Shown piece by piece: positions 17,170-26,295 of a stretch of DNA of 64,000 nt (position 1 is its first letter; every line of letters starts with the position of its first letter). The notes under the pieces were generated by a model. The model was not told where the DNA came from. It saw only the letters and a program-made list of their open reading frames with translations, and made no database searches. The position numbers and the translations under genes are program-made. The stretch is from Streptomyces caeruleatus (GTDB taxonomy: Bacteria > Actinomycetota > Actinomycetes > Streptomycetales > Streptomycetaceae), in contig NZ_KQ948926.1 of assembly GCF_001514235.1 (NCBI RefSeq), positions 158,355 to 222,354 on the forward strand, given 5' to 3'.

Positions 17170-17790
17170 ATGAAGCGCAACATCGTCATCGCCACCGTCG
17201 CCGCCGCGGCCCTGATCGGAGGCGGCACCGTCGCGGCCTACGCGGTCGGCGGCGACGAGAGCGCGCCCACGCAGCGGCAGTCGAACGTGCGGGTCGCCGA
17301 CGACGACCGGGACGACGACGCTCAGGACGCGGCCGAGGACAAGGCGGACGACCGGAACGACGACGACCGTACGGCGGTCACCGGCACCCGCGTCACCGCC
17401 GCCGACGCGATCACCGCCGCGCTCGCGCACACGCCGGGCACCGCCGTCTCCGCCGACCTGGACGACGACGGCTCCCACGCCTGGGAGGTGAACGTCGTCA
17501 AGGGCGACGGCACCGAGCACGACGTCCGGGTCTCCGCCGACAACGGCAAGGTCCTCGGCGTCCAGCGCGACGACGATGACGACAACGACGGCCGTGAGGA
17601 CCTCGCCGCGCTGAAGGGCGCGGGCGTCGACGCCGGCGAGGCCGCCCGGGCCGCGTCGGCGAAGGGCACCGTCACCGACGTCGACCTGGACGACGACGGT
17701 CCCGCCGCCTGGAACGTGGACACCACGAAGGGCGAGTGGAAGGTCGACCTCAAGACGGGCAAGGTCACCCAGGACCAGGACGACGACTGA
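17170..17790 (+). CDS. Secreted PepSY-domain protein, Asp-rich
   Basis: Protein of 206 residues with an N-terminal signal or anchor segment (MKRNIVIATVAAAALIGGGT). A very acidic linker lies at about 45-66 (DDDRDDDAQDAAEDKADD). Two PepSY-like repeats follow, at about 73-130 and 150-200, each with the pattern AWEVNVVKGDG or AWNVDTTKGEW. Further Asp runs occur near 135 and at the C-terminus. PepSY domains often inhibit peptidases or act in cell-envelope sensing. It is divergent from the two-component pair and is probably a target or modulator of it. GAGGG precedes the ATG. Asp-rich segments also occur in the sensor kinase loop. Confidence 0.87.
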   Translation: MKRNIVIATVAAAALIGGGTVAAYAVGGDESAPTQRQSNVRVADDDRDDDAQDAAEDKADDRNDDDRTAVTGTRVTAADAITAALAHTPGTAVSADLDDDGSHAWEVNVVKGDGTEHDVRVSADNGKVLGVQRDDDDDNDGREDLAALKGAGVDAGEAARAASAKGTVTDVDLDDDGPAAWNVDTTKGEWKVDLKTGKVTQDQDDD

Positions 17791-17806
17791 CGCCGAGCGC
17801 CTCACG

Positions 17807-19054
17807 TCACAGCGTGACCCGAGGGGTACGGGACATCCCGTACCCCTTCTCGCGTCCCGGCGCAGTCCGCGCCACGGCCAGTGCCGTCAGCAGCATCACG
17901 CCCCCGGTCACCGCGAAGCACACGCCTACGGACAGCCGCCCGACCAGCACACCGGCCGCCGCGGCACCGGCCGTACTGCCCGCGTTGACGGCCGTGTTGA
18001 CCCAGGCCCCGGCCTGGACCCGGGCCTCGGGCGCGGCGGTCTCGTCGGCGATGAGATACGCGGTGGTGATCAGCGGCGACACGAAGACACCGGCGACCGC
18101 GACCGCCACGGCGAGGGCGCCAAGCCCCTGCGTCAGTGCCGCCGCGCACAGCGCCAGTCCCAGTCCGGCGGCCTGCACGGCCAGCCGTGTCCCGGCGGCG
18201 CACCGCCATGCCACCGCCCCGTTGAGCAGCCCGCCGACGGCGCTTCCGGCGGACAGCGCGGCGAGCACCCAGGCGGCGCTGCCCGCGCCGTGGCCGCTTC
18301 CCCCGGCGAAGACGACGACCAGCAGATCGAGCACGCCCAGGGCGAGGCCGACGCCCGCGGCGGCGATCACCGGCCGGCCGAGACCCCGCAGTACCCGCCG
18401 CCCGGCCGCACCCGGCCCCGCCTCGCGTCCGCCGGCCGGCACCGCGCGCACCACGGGCGACGACACGAACCCGGCCGTCCCCACGACCATCAGCCCCGCC
18501 CCGAGGAGCACCCCGGCCGCCGGCGGGGCGAACCCGACGAGGACGCCCACCAGCAGCGGCCCCGAGACGAAGAGCAGTTCCTCCGCGACGGCGTCGAGGC
18601 TGTAGGCGCGCTGCGTCAACGCCCGGTCCGGGGCCATCCGCCCCCACACGGCACGCATGGTGGGCCCGAGCGGCGGAGTGCAGGCACCGGCGAGGGCGGT
18701 GACGACCCCGAGGGCGAGCGGCGAGGCGACACCCGGCCGCCACGCGAGCGCCGCGAGCAGTCCGAGCAACGCCGAGTGGGCCGCGGCCATCGGCACGAGG
18801 GCCCGGCGCGGCCCGTGCCGGTCGATCAGGGCCGCCCGCGCGGGCGACAGGAAGACGCTGGTACCGGAGAACAGCGCCATGACGACGCCGGCCACCGCAT
18901 ACGACCCGGAGGCCCGGGTCACCGCGAGCATCACCGACAGCGGGGCGACACCGTAGGACAGCCTGCCGAGCAGGGCGGCGGCGAAGGTTCGGCGGGCATG
19001 GGGGATCCGGAGAACGGCGGCATACGAAGGCCGCGCCACAGATGTGGAAGACAC
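17807..19054 (-). CDS. MFS transporter
   Basis: Protein of 415 residues with about 12 hydrophobic segments and an MFS-type loop between spans 2 and 3 (SPARAALIDRHGPRRALVPM). It resembles multidrug or small-molecule exporters; substrate unknown. I chose the GTG at 19054, which has GAGG upstream and puts the first membrane span close to the N-terminus. A GTG at 19129 would add 25 residues of unlikely composition. Its last codons overlap the terminator hairpin of the convergent PepSY gene. Confidence 0.87.
   Translation of the reverse strand: MSSTSVARPSYAAVLRIPHARRTFAAALLGRLSYGVAPLSVMLAVTRASGSYAVAGVVMALFSGTSVFLSPARAALIDRHGPRRALVPMAAAHSALLGLLAALAWRPGVASPLALGVVTALAGACTPPLGPTMRAVWGRMAPDRALTQRAYSLDAVAEELLFVSGPLLVGVLVGFAPPAAGVLLGAGLMVVGTAGFVSSPVVRAVPAGGREAGPGAAGRRVLRGLGRPVIAAAGVGLALGVLDLLVVVFAGGSGHGAGSAAWVLAALSAGSAVGGLLNGAVAWRCAAGTRLAVQAAGLGLALCAAALTQGLGALAVAVAVAGVFVSPLITTAYLIADETAAPEARVQAGAWVNTAVNAGSTAGAAAAGVLVGRLSVGVCFAVTGGVMLLTALAVARTAPGREKGYGMSRTPRVTL
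17822..17847. terminator. Terminator hairpin overlapping MFS 3' end
   Basis: Perfect 11-bp arms (17822-17832 and 17837-17847) with a 4-nt loop, ending in TT on the plus strand. It lies 31 bp past the PepSY stop and inside the last 14 codons of the convergent MFS gene, so one sequence serves as terminator and coding end. Confidence 0.75.
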
Positions 19055-19169
19055 AGGGGGGATTCCTCGACTCAAGGCGGAAAGGGGACGCCGAAGCGCC
19101 ACGCCGGTCACGACCGAGCGGCCGTGCACCGTACGCGGGCGAGGCGTGCCCTATGCCAAGAGGAGGTAC

Positions 19170-19205
19170 ATGCGGGTCAACCTAGCAGCGCAGCACCGGA
19201 GTTGA
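19170..19205 (+). other. 11-codon mini-ORF with perfect Shine-Dalgarno
   Basis: AGGAGG (19161-19166) is followed after 3 bp by ATG and an 11-residue frame, MRVNLAAQHRS, ending in TGA at 19203-19205. It sits on the plus strand between two minus-strand genes (meaB and MFS), with nothing downstream to regulate in that direction. The 3-bp spacing is short. It may be chance or a tiny peptide. Confidence 0.2.
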
Positions 19206-19220
19206 CACGAATGTCGACAC
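19201..19220. promoter_or_regulatory. GTYGACAC direct repeat
   Basis: GTTGACAC (19201-19208) and GTCGACAC (19213-19220) are direct repeats with 12-bp spacing, in the gap between the meaB stop and the MFS start. This might be an operator for the MFS gene. No known regulator consensus was recognised. Confidence 0.25.
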
Positions 19221-19241
19221 ATCGCGGTGCTGTCGAAGTGC

Positions 19242-20213
19242 TCAGGTCCGAGTGAGCCCCGCCACCAGTTCGTCCGCCGCCCGGTACGGGTCCAGTTCCC
19301 CGGCGACGATCCTCTCCGCCAGCGCACCCAGCCGGCGGTCACCGTGCAGGTCGGCGATCCGCTCCCGCAGGGCCGTGACGGCGATGGCCTCGACCTCGCG
19401 GGCGGCGCGGGCACGGCGGCGTTCGGTGAGGACTCCGCGCTCGTCCATCCAGGCCCGGTGCTTCTCCAGGGCCTCCAGGACCTCGTCGACGCCCTCGCCG
19501 CGCGCGGCGACCGTCTTGACGATCGGGGGGCGCCAGTCGCCGGGGCCGCGGGACTCGCCGAGGCCGAGCATGTGGTTGAGCTCGCGGGCGGTGGCGTCGG
19601 CGCCGTCGCGGTCGGCCTTGTTGACGACGTAGACGTCGCCGATCTCCAGGATGCCCGCCTTCGCCGCCTGGATGCCGTCGCCCATGCCCGGGGCGAGCAG
19701 GACCACGCTGGTGTCCGCCTGCGAGGCGATCTCCACCTCCGACTGGCCCACGCCCACGGTCTCGACGAGGATCACGTCACAGCCGGCCGCGTCCAGGACG
19801 CGGATCGCCTGCGGGGCCGCCCAGGCGAGACCGCCCAGGTGGCCGCGCGTGGCCATCGAGCGGATGTAGACGCCGGGGTCGGAGGCGTGGTCGGACATCC
19901 GGACGCGGTCGCCGAGGAGGGCGCCGCCCGAGAAGGGCGAGGACGGGTCGACGGCCAGGACGCCGACCCGCTTGCCCTGCTTGCGGTACGCCGTCACCAG
20001 GGCCGACGTCGAGGTCGACTTGCCGACACCCGGCGAGCCCGTCAGCCCGACCACGTACGCGTTGCCCGTCAGCGGCGCCAGTGCCTCCATGACCTCCCGC
20101 AGCTGCGGGGACGCCCCCTCCACCAGGGAGATCAGCCGGGCCACGGCCCGCGGCCGGCCTTCCCTGGCCTGGGCCACCAGGGTGGAGACGTCCTGCATCA
20201 CAGCTCCGTTCAC
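19242..20213 (-). CDS. meaB: Methylmalonyl-CoA mutase-associated GTPase MeaB
   Basis: Protein of 323 residues of the G3E/ArgK GTPase family. The Walker A motif GSPGVGKS is at 59-66, a metal-binding VDPSSPFSGGALLGDR segment follows, then the Switch region ETVGVGQSE and the NKAD guanine-specificity motif. MeaB protects and gates adenosylcobalamin-dependent mutases (methylmalonyl- or isobutyryl-CoA mutase). The thiolase gene ends 31 bp upstream on the same strand and the epimerase is divergent, making a short-chain acyl-CoA module. The mutase itself is not in the window. Met6 is an alternative start. Confidence 0.95.
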   Translation of the reverse strand: MNGAVMQDVSTLVAQAREGRPRAVARLISLVEGASPQLREVMEALAPLTGNAYVVGLTGSPGVGKSTSTSALVTAYRKQGKRVGVLAVDPSSPFSGGALLGDRVRMSDHASDPGVYIRSMATRGHLGGLAWAAPQAIRVLDAAGCDVILVETVGVGQSEVEIASQADTSVVLLAPGMGDGIQAAKAGILEIGDVYVVNKADRDGADATARELNHMLGLGESRGPGDWRPPIVKTVAARGEGVDEVLEALEKHRAWMDERGVLTERRRARAAREVEAIAVTALRERIADLHGDRRLGALAERIVAGELDPYRAADELVAGLTRT

Positions 20214-20244
20214 GAAAGGTCCTACGGGGTCCTGCCAGGAGAAC

Positions 20245-21441
20245 TCAGGCCTTGGGTACCCGCACGATCAGCGCGTCACCCTGGCCGCCGCCGCCGCACA
20301 GCGCGGCCGCGCCGACGCCGCCGCCCCGCCGCTTGAGCTCCAGGGCCAGGTGCAGGACGAGCCGCGCACCCGACATACCGATCGGGTGACCCAGGGCGAT
20401 GGCTCCGCCGTTGACGTTCACCCTTTCCGGGGACACTCCGAGGTCCTTCATTGACTGCACCGCGACGGCGGCGAAGGCCTCGTTGATCTCGATCAGGTCG
20501 AGGTCGGAAACCTCCAGGCCCTCCTTCTTCAGGGCGTGGGCGATGGCGTTGGACGGCTGGGACTGAAGGCTGTTGTCCGGGCCCGCCACATTGCCGTGGG
20601 CGCCGATCTCGGCGATCCAGTCCAGGCCGAGCTCCTGCGCCTTGGCCTTGCTCATGACGACGACCGCGGCGGCGCCGTCCGAGATCTGGGAGGCCGAACC
20701 CGCCGTGATCGTGCCGTCCTTGGCGAACGCCGGACGCAGCTTGCCCAGCGACTCCGCGGTGGTCTCCGCGCGGATGCCCTCGTCCTTGCTGAAGACGACG
20801 GGCTCACCCTTGCGCTGCGGGATCTCGATCGGGGTGATCTCGGCCTCGAAGATGCCGTTCTTCTGGGCGGCGGCCGCGCGCTGGTGGGACTGCGCGGCGA
20901 TCTCGTCCTGCTCGGGACGGCGGATGCCGAGGCGGGTGTTGTGCTTCTCCGTGGACTCGCCCATGGCGATGTTCTCGAAGGAGTCGGTCAGCCCGTCGTG
21001 CGCCATCGCGTCGAGCATCTCGATCGCGCCGTACTTGAAGCCCTCGCGGGACTTCGGCAGCAGGTGCGGGGCGTTGGTCATGGACTCCTGGCCGCCCGCG
21101 ACGATCACGTCGAACTCGCCCGCGCGGATCAGCTGGTCCGCGAGCGCGATGGCGTCGAGGCCGGACAGACACACCTTGTTGACGGTGAGCGCCGGCACGT
21201 TCATCGGGATGCCGGCCTTGACCGCGGCCTGGCGCGCCGGGATCTGGCCCGCGCCGGCCTGGAGCACCTGGCCCATGATCACGTACTGCACCTGGTCGCC
21301 GCCGATCCCCGCACGGTCGAGGGCGGCCTTGATCGCGAAGCCGCCGAGGTCGGCTCCGGAGAAGGACTTCAGTGAACCGAGCAACCGTCCCATGGGCGTA
21401 CGCGCGCCCGCGACGATCACAGAGGTAGTTCCAGAAGACAT
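20245..21441 (-). CDS. Acetyl-CoA C-acetyltransferase (thiolase)
   Basis: Protein of 398 residues with the complete thiolase catalytic set: nucleophile Cys91 in [16 protein letters not shown], the His motif [10 protein letters not shown] and the C-terminal Cys in CGGGGQGDA. It interconverts acetoacetyl-CoA and two acetyl-CoA, feeding butyrate, polyhydroxybutyrate or ethylmalonyl-CoA routes. The ATG at 21441 has an upstream AAGGGGA; an in-frame Met at 21513 is rejected. It is probably co-transcribed with meaB (31-bp gap) and divergent from the epimerase gene. Confidence 0.95.
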   Translation of the reverse strand: MSSGTTSVIVAGARTPMGRLLGSLKSFSGADLGGFAIKAALDRAGIGGDQVQYVIMGQVLQAGAGQIPARQAAVKAGIPMNVPALTVNKVCLSGLDAIALADQLIRAGEFDVIVAGGQESMTNAPHLLPKSREGFKYGAIEMLDAMAHDGLTDSFENIAMGESTEKHNTRLGIRRPEQDEIAAQSHQRAAAAQKNGIFEAEITPIEIPQRKGEPVVFSKDEGIRAETTAESLGKLRPAFAKDGTITAGSASQISDGAAAVVVMSKAKAQELGLDWIAEIGAHGNVAGPDNSLQSQPSNAIAHALKKEGLEVSDLDLIEINEAFAAVAVQSMKDLGVSPERVNVNGGAIALGHPIGMSGARLVLHLALELKRRGGGVGAAALCGGGGQGDALIVRVPKA

Positions 21442-21589
21442 GAGGTGCGATCCCCTTCCAGCTGGACAGCCGAGGAGTGAACGAGGGTTTACTTCGAATG
21501 TACTGAGTGGCACTCCGTGCCGTCACCGGGCCGTCGGTGTGATCGCGCGCACGTTGCGTAACCACCTCCGGGGCGCTGCACTGAATTCC

Positions 21590-22030
21590 ATGCTGACGCG
21601 AATCGACCACATCGGGATCGCCTGTTTCGACCTCGACAAGACCGTGGAGTTCTACCGGGCCACGTACGGCTTCGAGGTCTTCCACTCCGAGGTCAACGAG
21701 GAGCAGGGCGTCCGCGAGGCCATGCTCAAGATCAACGACACCTCCGACGGCGGCGCCTCCTACCTGCAGCTTCTCGAACCCACCCGCCCGGACTCCACCG
21801 TGGCGAAGTGGCTCGACAAGAACGGCGAGGGTGTCCACCACATCGCTTTCGGTACGGCGGACGTGGACGGCGACGCCGCCGACATCAAGGACAAGGGCGT
21901 ACGCGTTCTGTACGAAGAGCCCCGACGCGGCTCCATGGGGTCACGAATCACCTTCCTGCACCCAAAGGATTGCCATGGCGTACTGACAGAACTGGTCACT
22001 TCGGCGCCTGTTGAGTCACCTGAGCACTGA
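21590..22030 (+). CDS. mce: Methylmalonyl-CoA epimerase
   Basis: Protein of 146 residues, the expected size, of the vicinal-oxygen-chelate fold. Metal ligands are visible as His in IDHIGIA, His in GVHHIAF and Glu in GVLTELV. It converts (2S)- to (2R)-methylmalonyl-CoA, linking propionyl-CoA metabolism to the B12-dependent mutase served by MeaB. In streptomycetes this also influences extender-unit supply for polyketides. The ATG at 21590 gives the canonical start MLTRIDHIG; the longer upstream frame is not coding. Confidence 0.94.
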   Translation: MLTRIDHIGIACFDLDKTVEFYRATYGFEVFHSEVNEEQGVREAMLKINDTSDGGASYLQLLEPTRPDSTVAKWLDKNGEGVHHIAFGTADVDGDAADIKDKGVRVLYEEPRRGSMGSRITFLHPKDCHGVLTELVTSAPVESPEH

Positions 22031-22263
22031 CCCCCGTACATATGGGCCGGTAGGGTTGGGGGCGGTCGCCGCTCAGTCCAGGGTGACCCGGCCCCTCCGT
22101 CAGAGGTGGGACCGTTTCCGGGGTCCGGGTTTCGGGGGACGAGGGTGGGGCAACAGCCCGTGCTCCGCCGTTGATCTGACACCATTCCCCGGGGGCCCCG
22201 TTCGGCGGATGGACGGTGCTCGTATGGAGAGACTTGCGACCAGGGGACGGATGGGACCGCGCA

Positions 22264-25200
22264 GTGCGGGGCTACGAACGCCAGGAGCGAGAGCCGGCGG
22301 CTGACGTCGACCACCTCTCTCGGTTCGAGGCCGAGATGGATCGGCTGAAGACCGAGCGGGAAAAGGCGATCCAGCACGCCGAGGACCTCGGCTACCAGGT
22401 CGAGGTGCTGCGCGCCAAGCTGCACGAGGCGCGGCGGACCATCATGTCCCGGCCCGCCTTCGACGGCGGCGACATCGGCTACCAGGCCGAGCAGCTGTTG
22501 CGGAACGCGCAGGTCCAGGCGGACCAGCTGCGCCAGGAGGCCGAGCGCGAGCTGAGCCAGGCCCGGGCGCAGACCCAGCGCATCCTCCAGGAGCACGCGG
22601 AGAACGCCGCACGCCTGCAGGCCGAGCTCCACCAGGAGGCGGTGACCCGCCGCCAGCAGCTGGACCAGGAACTGGCCGAGCGCCGCCAGACCGTCGAGTC
22701 ACACGTCAACGAGAACGTGGCCTGGGCGGAGCAGCTGCGCGCCCGCAGCGAGCAGCAGGCCCGCCGGCTCCTCGACGAGTCGCGTGCCGAGGCCGAGCAG
22801 GCCATGGCTGCCGCGCGTGCCGAGGCCGAGCGGCTCACCAGCGAGGCCCGGCAGCGCCTGACCGGCGCGGCCGAGGAGGCCCGTGCGGAGGCCGAGCAGA
22901 TCCTGCTCCGGGCCCGTACGGACGCCGAGCGGCTGCTGAACGCCGCCTCCACGCAGGCCCAGGAGGCCACCGACCACGCCGAGCAGCTGCGCAGCTCCAC
23001 GGCGACCGAGTCGGACGCCGCCCGCCGCCAGGCCACCGAGCTCAGCCGGGCCGCCGAGCAGCGCATGACGGAGGCCGAGGAGGCGCTGCGCAAGGCGCAG
23101 TCCGAGGCCGAGAAGCTGATCACCGAGGCCAAGACGGCCGCCGAGAAGACGCTCGCCGGCGCCGAGTCGGCGAACGAACAGCGCACGCGTACGGCGAAGG
23201 AGCAGGTCGCCCGCCTGGTCAGCGAGGCCACCAAGGAGGCCGAGAGCACCAAGGCGGACGCCGAGCAGATCGTCGCCGACGCGCGTGCCGAGGCCGAGAA
23301 GATCGTCGCCGAGGCCGCCGAGAAGGCCCGCACGATCACCGCCGAGGAGAGCGCGACCCAGCTGTCCAAGGCGGCCAAGACGGCCGAGGACGTCCTCAAC
23401 AAGGCGCAGCAGGACGCGCAGAACACCACCAAGGCCGCGGCCGAGGAGGCCGAGCGGATCCGCACCGAGGCCGAGGCCGAGGCGGACCGGCTGCGCGCCG
23501 AGGCGCACGACATCGCCGAGCAGCTCAAGGGTTCGGCGAAGGACGACACCAAGGAGTACCGCGCCAAGACGGTCGAGCTGCAGGAGGAGGCCCGCCGACT
23601 GCGCGGCGAGGCCGAGCAGCTGCGCTCCGAGGCGGTCGCCGAGGGCGAGAAGATCCGCGCGGAGGCCCGCAAGGAGGCCGTCCAGCAGATCGAGGAGGCG
23701 GCCAAGACCGCCGAGGAGCTGCTCGCCAAGACCAGGCAGGACGCGGACGAGCTGCGCCAGAAGGCCACGTCGGACAGCGAGAAGGTCCGCACCGAGGCCA
23801 TCGAGCGGGCGACGACGCTGCGCCGGCAGGCCGAGGAGACCCTTCAGCGCACCCGTCAGGAGGCCGAGCGGCACCGCGAGGAGGTCGTCGAGCAGGCCGA
23901 GGGCATCAAGTCCGACGCCGAGCGGGCCGCGCGGGAGCTGCACGAGGAGACCGAGCGGGCCATAGAGGCCCGCCGTACCGAGGCCGCCGAGGAGCTGACG
24001 CGGCTCCAGACCGAGGCCGAGCAGCGGCTCACCGCCGCCGAGCAGGCGCTGGCCGACGCCCGCGAGGAGGCCGCGCGCATCCGGCGCGAGGCCGCCGAGG
24101 AGACCGACCGGCTGCGCACCGAGTCCGCCGAGCGGATCCGTACGCTCCAGCAGCAGGCCGAGGACGAGGCCGACCGGCTGCGCGACGAGGCCGCGTCGGA
24201 CGCGTCCGCGTCCCGTGCCGAGGGCGAGGCCATCGCCGTACGCCTCAGGTCGGAGGCCGCGGCCGAGGCCGAGCGGCTGAAGTCGGAGGCGCAGGACACG
24301 GCGGACCGCGTTCGCGCGGAGGCGCAGGCCGCCGCCGAGCGGCTCGCCGCCGAGGCGTCCGAGACGCTGGCCGCCGCCCAGGAGGAGGCCGCCCGGCGCC
24401 GCCGCGAGGCCGAGGAGACCCTCGGTTCCGCCCGGCAGGAGGCCGACCAGGAGCGCGAGCGGGCCCGCGAGCAGAGCGAGGAGCTGCTGGCCTCCGCCCG
24501 CAAGCGGGTGGAGGAGGCACAGGCCGAGGCGGTGCGGCTGGTCGAGGAGGCCGACCGGCGCGCCACCGAGATGGTGTCGGCGGCCGAGCAGCACGCCCAG
24601 CAGGTCCGCGACTCCGTGTCCGGGCTGCACGAGCAGGCCCAGGAGGAGATCTCCGGGCTGCGCAGCGCCGCCGAGCACGCGGCGGACCGTGCCCGCCGGG
24701 AGGCGCAGGAGGAGGCGGACCGGGTCCGCTCCGACGCCTACGCCGTGCGGGAGCGGGCCAGCGAGGACGCGGGCCGCATCCGGCGCGAGGCGAACGAGGA
24801 GTCCGAGGCCGCCAAGTCCCTCGCCGAGCGGACGGTCGGGGAGGCCATCGCGGAGGCGGAGCGGCTGCGTTCGGACGCCGCCGAGCATGCCCAGCGGGTG
24901 CGTACGGAGGCGTCGGACGCCATCGCCGAGGCCGACCAGGCCGCGTCGCGCACCCGGGCGGACGCCCGCGAGGACGCCAACCGGATCCGGTCGGACGCGG
25001 CGACGCAGGCCGACACCCTCATCACCGAGGCGCGTTCGGAGGCGGAGCGGCTCCAGTCGGAGACGATCGCGGAGGCCGACCGGGTGCGCACCGACGCGCT
25101 CGCCAAGGCCGAGAAACTGGTCGGGGACGCCACGTCGGAGGCGGAGCGGCTGCGTGCCGAGGCCGCGCAGACGGTGGGGTCGGCCCAGCAGCACGCCGAG

Positions 25201-26112
25201 CGGGTCCGCGGCGACTCCGAGCGCGTCAGGGCCGAGGCGGCCGCGGAGGCGGAGCGGCTGGTCAACGCGGCGCGCGAGGAGGCCGAGCGCACCCTCGAAG
25301 AGGCCCGCAAGGACGCCGGCAAGCGGCGTCAGGACGCGGCCGAGCAGGTCGACAAGCTCATCACGGAGACCACGGCCGAGGCGGACAAGCTGCTGACCGA
25401 GGCGCAGGCGCAGGCGCACAAGACGACCGCGGACGCCGAGGCGCAGGCCGACACCATGGTGGGCGCGGCCCGCAAGGAGGCCGACCGGCTGGTCTCCGAG
25501 GCGACGGTCGAGGGCAACTCGATGGTGGAGAAGGCCCGTACGGACGCGGACGAGCTGCTCGTCGGCGCCCGCCGGGACGCCACCTCGATCAGGGAGCGCG
25601 CGGAGGAGCTGCGCGACCGCATCACGACCGAGATCGAGGAGCTGCACGAGCGGGCCCGCCGTGAGTCGGCCGAGACGATGAAGTCGGCCGGCGACCGCTG
25701 CGACGCGCTCATCAAGGCCGCCGAGGAGCAGTTGGCCAAGGCCCAGGCGAAGGCGAAGGAGCTGGTCTCGGAGGCGAACTCCGAGGCGGGCAAGGTCCGT
25801 ATCGCCGCCGTGAAGAAGGCCGAGGGGCTGCTGAAGGAGGCCGAGCAGAAGCGGTCGACGCTGATCCGGGAGGCCGAGGAGCTCAAGGCCGAGGCGATCC
25901 GCGAGGCCCGGCGCACGGTCGAGGAGGGCAAGCGCGAACTGGAGGTCCTGGTCCGGCGCCGCGAGGACATCAACGCCGAGATCTCCCGTGTCCAGGACGT
26001 CCTGGAGGCGTTGGAGTCCTTCGAGACGCCGTCCGCCGCGAAGGACGGCGGGGTCAAGGCGGGTGCGACGGTGGGAGCACCTCGATCGGGTGGCAAGTCG
26101 TCAGACGGCTAG
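22264..26112 (+). CDS. scy: Scy, polarity-organising coiled-coil protein
   Basis: About 1,282 residues (1,298 from an ATG at 22216), almost wholly coiled coil rich in Ala, Glu, Arg and Gln. Near the N-terminus is RFEAEMDRLKTEREKA and a heptad segment. From about residue 60 to the end, hendecad-like repeats recur with AEAERL, AEEEAERI and RSEAEA-type units, the 51-residue repeat architecture described for Scy and FilP. Scy assembles at hyphal tips with DivIVA and FilP and scaffolds the tip-organising centre, later influencing sporulation septation. I prefer the GTG at 22264 because it gives the RGYERQE start. FilP follows 183 bp downstream. Length and order match S. coelicolor scy-filP. Confidence 0.95.
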   Translation: MRGYERQEREPAADVDHLSRFEAEMDRLKTEREKAIQHAEDLGYQVEVLRAKLHEARRTIMSRPAFDGGDIGYQAEQLLRNAQVQADQLRQEAERELSQARAQTQRILQEHAENAARLQAELHQEAVTRRQQLDQELAERRQTVESHVNENVAWAEQLRARSEQQARRLLDESRAEAEQAMAAARAEAERLTSEARQRLTGAAEEARAEAEQILLRARTDAERLLNAASTQAQEATDHAEQLRSSTATESDAARRQATELSRAAEQRMTEAEEALRKAQSEAEKLITEAKTAAEKTLAGAESANEQRTRTAKEQVARLVSEATKEAESTKADAEQIVADARAEAEKIVAEAAEKARTITAEESATQLSKAAKTAEDVLNKAQQDAQNTTKAAAEEAERIRTEAEAEADRLRAEAHDIAEQLKGSAKDDTKEYRAKTVELQEEARRLRGEAEQLRSEAVAEGEKIRAEARKEAVQQIEEAAKTAEELLAKTRQDADELRQKATSDSEKVRTEAIERATTLRRQAEETLQRTRQEAERHREEVVEQAEGIKSDAERAARELHEETERAIEARRTEAAEELTRLQTEAEQRLTAAEQALADAREEAARIRREAAEETDRLRTESAERIRTLQQQAEDEADRLRDEAASDASASRAEGEAIAVRLRSEAAAEAERLKSEAQDTADRVRAEAQAAAERLAAEASETLAAAQEEAARRRREAEETLGSARQEADQERERAREQSEELLASARKRVEEAQAEAVRLVEEADRRATEMVSAAEQHAQQVRDSVSGLHEQAQEEISGLRSAAEHAADRARREAQEEADRVRSDAYAVRERASEDAGRIRREANEESEAAKSLAERTVGEAIAEAERLRSDAAEHAQRVRTEASDAIAEADQAASRTRADAREDANRIRSDAATQADTLITEARSEAERLQSETIAEADRVRTDALAKAEKLVGDATSEAERLRAEAAQTVGSAQQHAERVRGDSERVRAEAAAEAERLVNAAREEAERTLEEARKDAGKRRQDAAEQVDKLITETTAEADKLLTEAQAQAHKTTADAEAQADTMVGAARKEADRLVSEATVEGNSMVEKARTDADELLVGARRDATSIRERAEELRDRITTEIEELHERARRESAETMKSAGDRCDALIKAAEEQLAKAQAKAKELVSEANSEAGKVRIAAVKKAEGLLKEAEQKRSTLIREAEELKAEAIREARRTVEEGKRELEVLVRRREDINAEISRVQDVLEALESFETPSAAKDGGVKAGATVGAPRSGGKSSDG

Positions 26113-26182
26113 CGAAGCGAGCGCGTTCGGGTGTCTCCTGGGGCCTTTGACCAAGTTTTTGGCAAGCCGTCCGACGGTTAGC
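26092..26182 (+). repeat. Duplicated 3' end of scy
   Basis: The last 22 bp of the gene region (26092-26113), encoding GKSSDG and the stop, recur 69 bp later at 26161-26182 as GKPSDG plus stop, with 3 mismatches in 22. The offset is exactly 23 codons, so the second copy is in the same frame behind the TAG stop. Only the end is duplicated, not the intervening 47 bp. Confidence 0.7.
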
Positions 26183-26228
26183 CACTCAAAAGGGGTCTCA
26201 TTCTCCAGATCAAACACGTATCCGCTCG

Positions 26229-26255
26229 ATGACACACCGCTTCGGCCCCTAGGAT
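26229..26255 (+). promoter_or_regulatory. Possible filP promoter
   Basis: ATGACA (26229-26234) and TAGGAT (26250-26255) resemble -35 and -10 boxes with a 15-bp spacer, 40 bp upstream of the filP start. The spacer is shorter than ideal. This is a pattern match only. Confidence 0.3.
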
Positions 26256-26295
26256 TCCACTTATCACCTCACCGGTCTCATTCGACAGGAACCCC

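Noticed and set aside
14916..17228. Single long frame apparently joining the histidine kinase and its regulator
   Set aside because: Only the part up to 16355 is kinase. Upstream of that the frame is the wrong one for the response regulator, which is clearly coded in a different frame with ATGA overlap.
22699..25647. Long open frame of 982 codons on the minus strand opposite scy
   Set aside because: It is a shadow of the repetitive, GC-biased coiled-coil gene. Its translation is Leu/Gly/Arg low-complexity sequence with no family motif or ribosome binding site.
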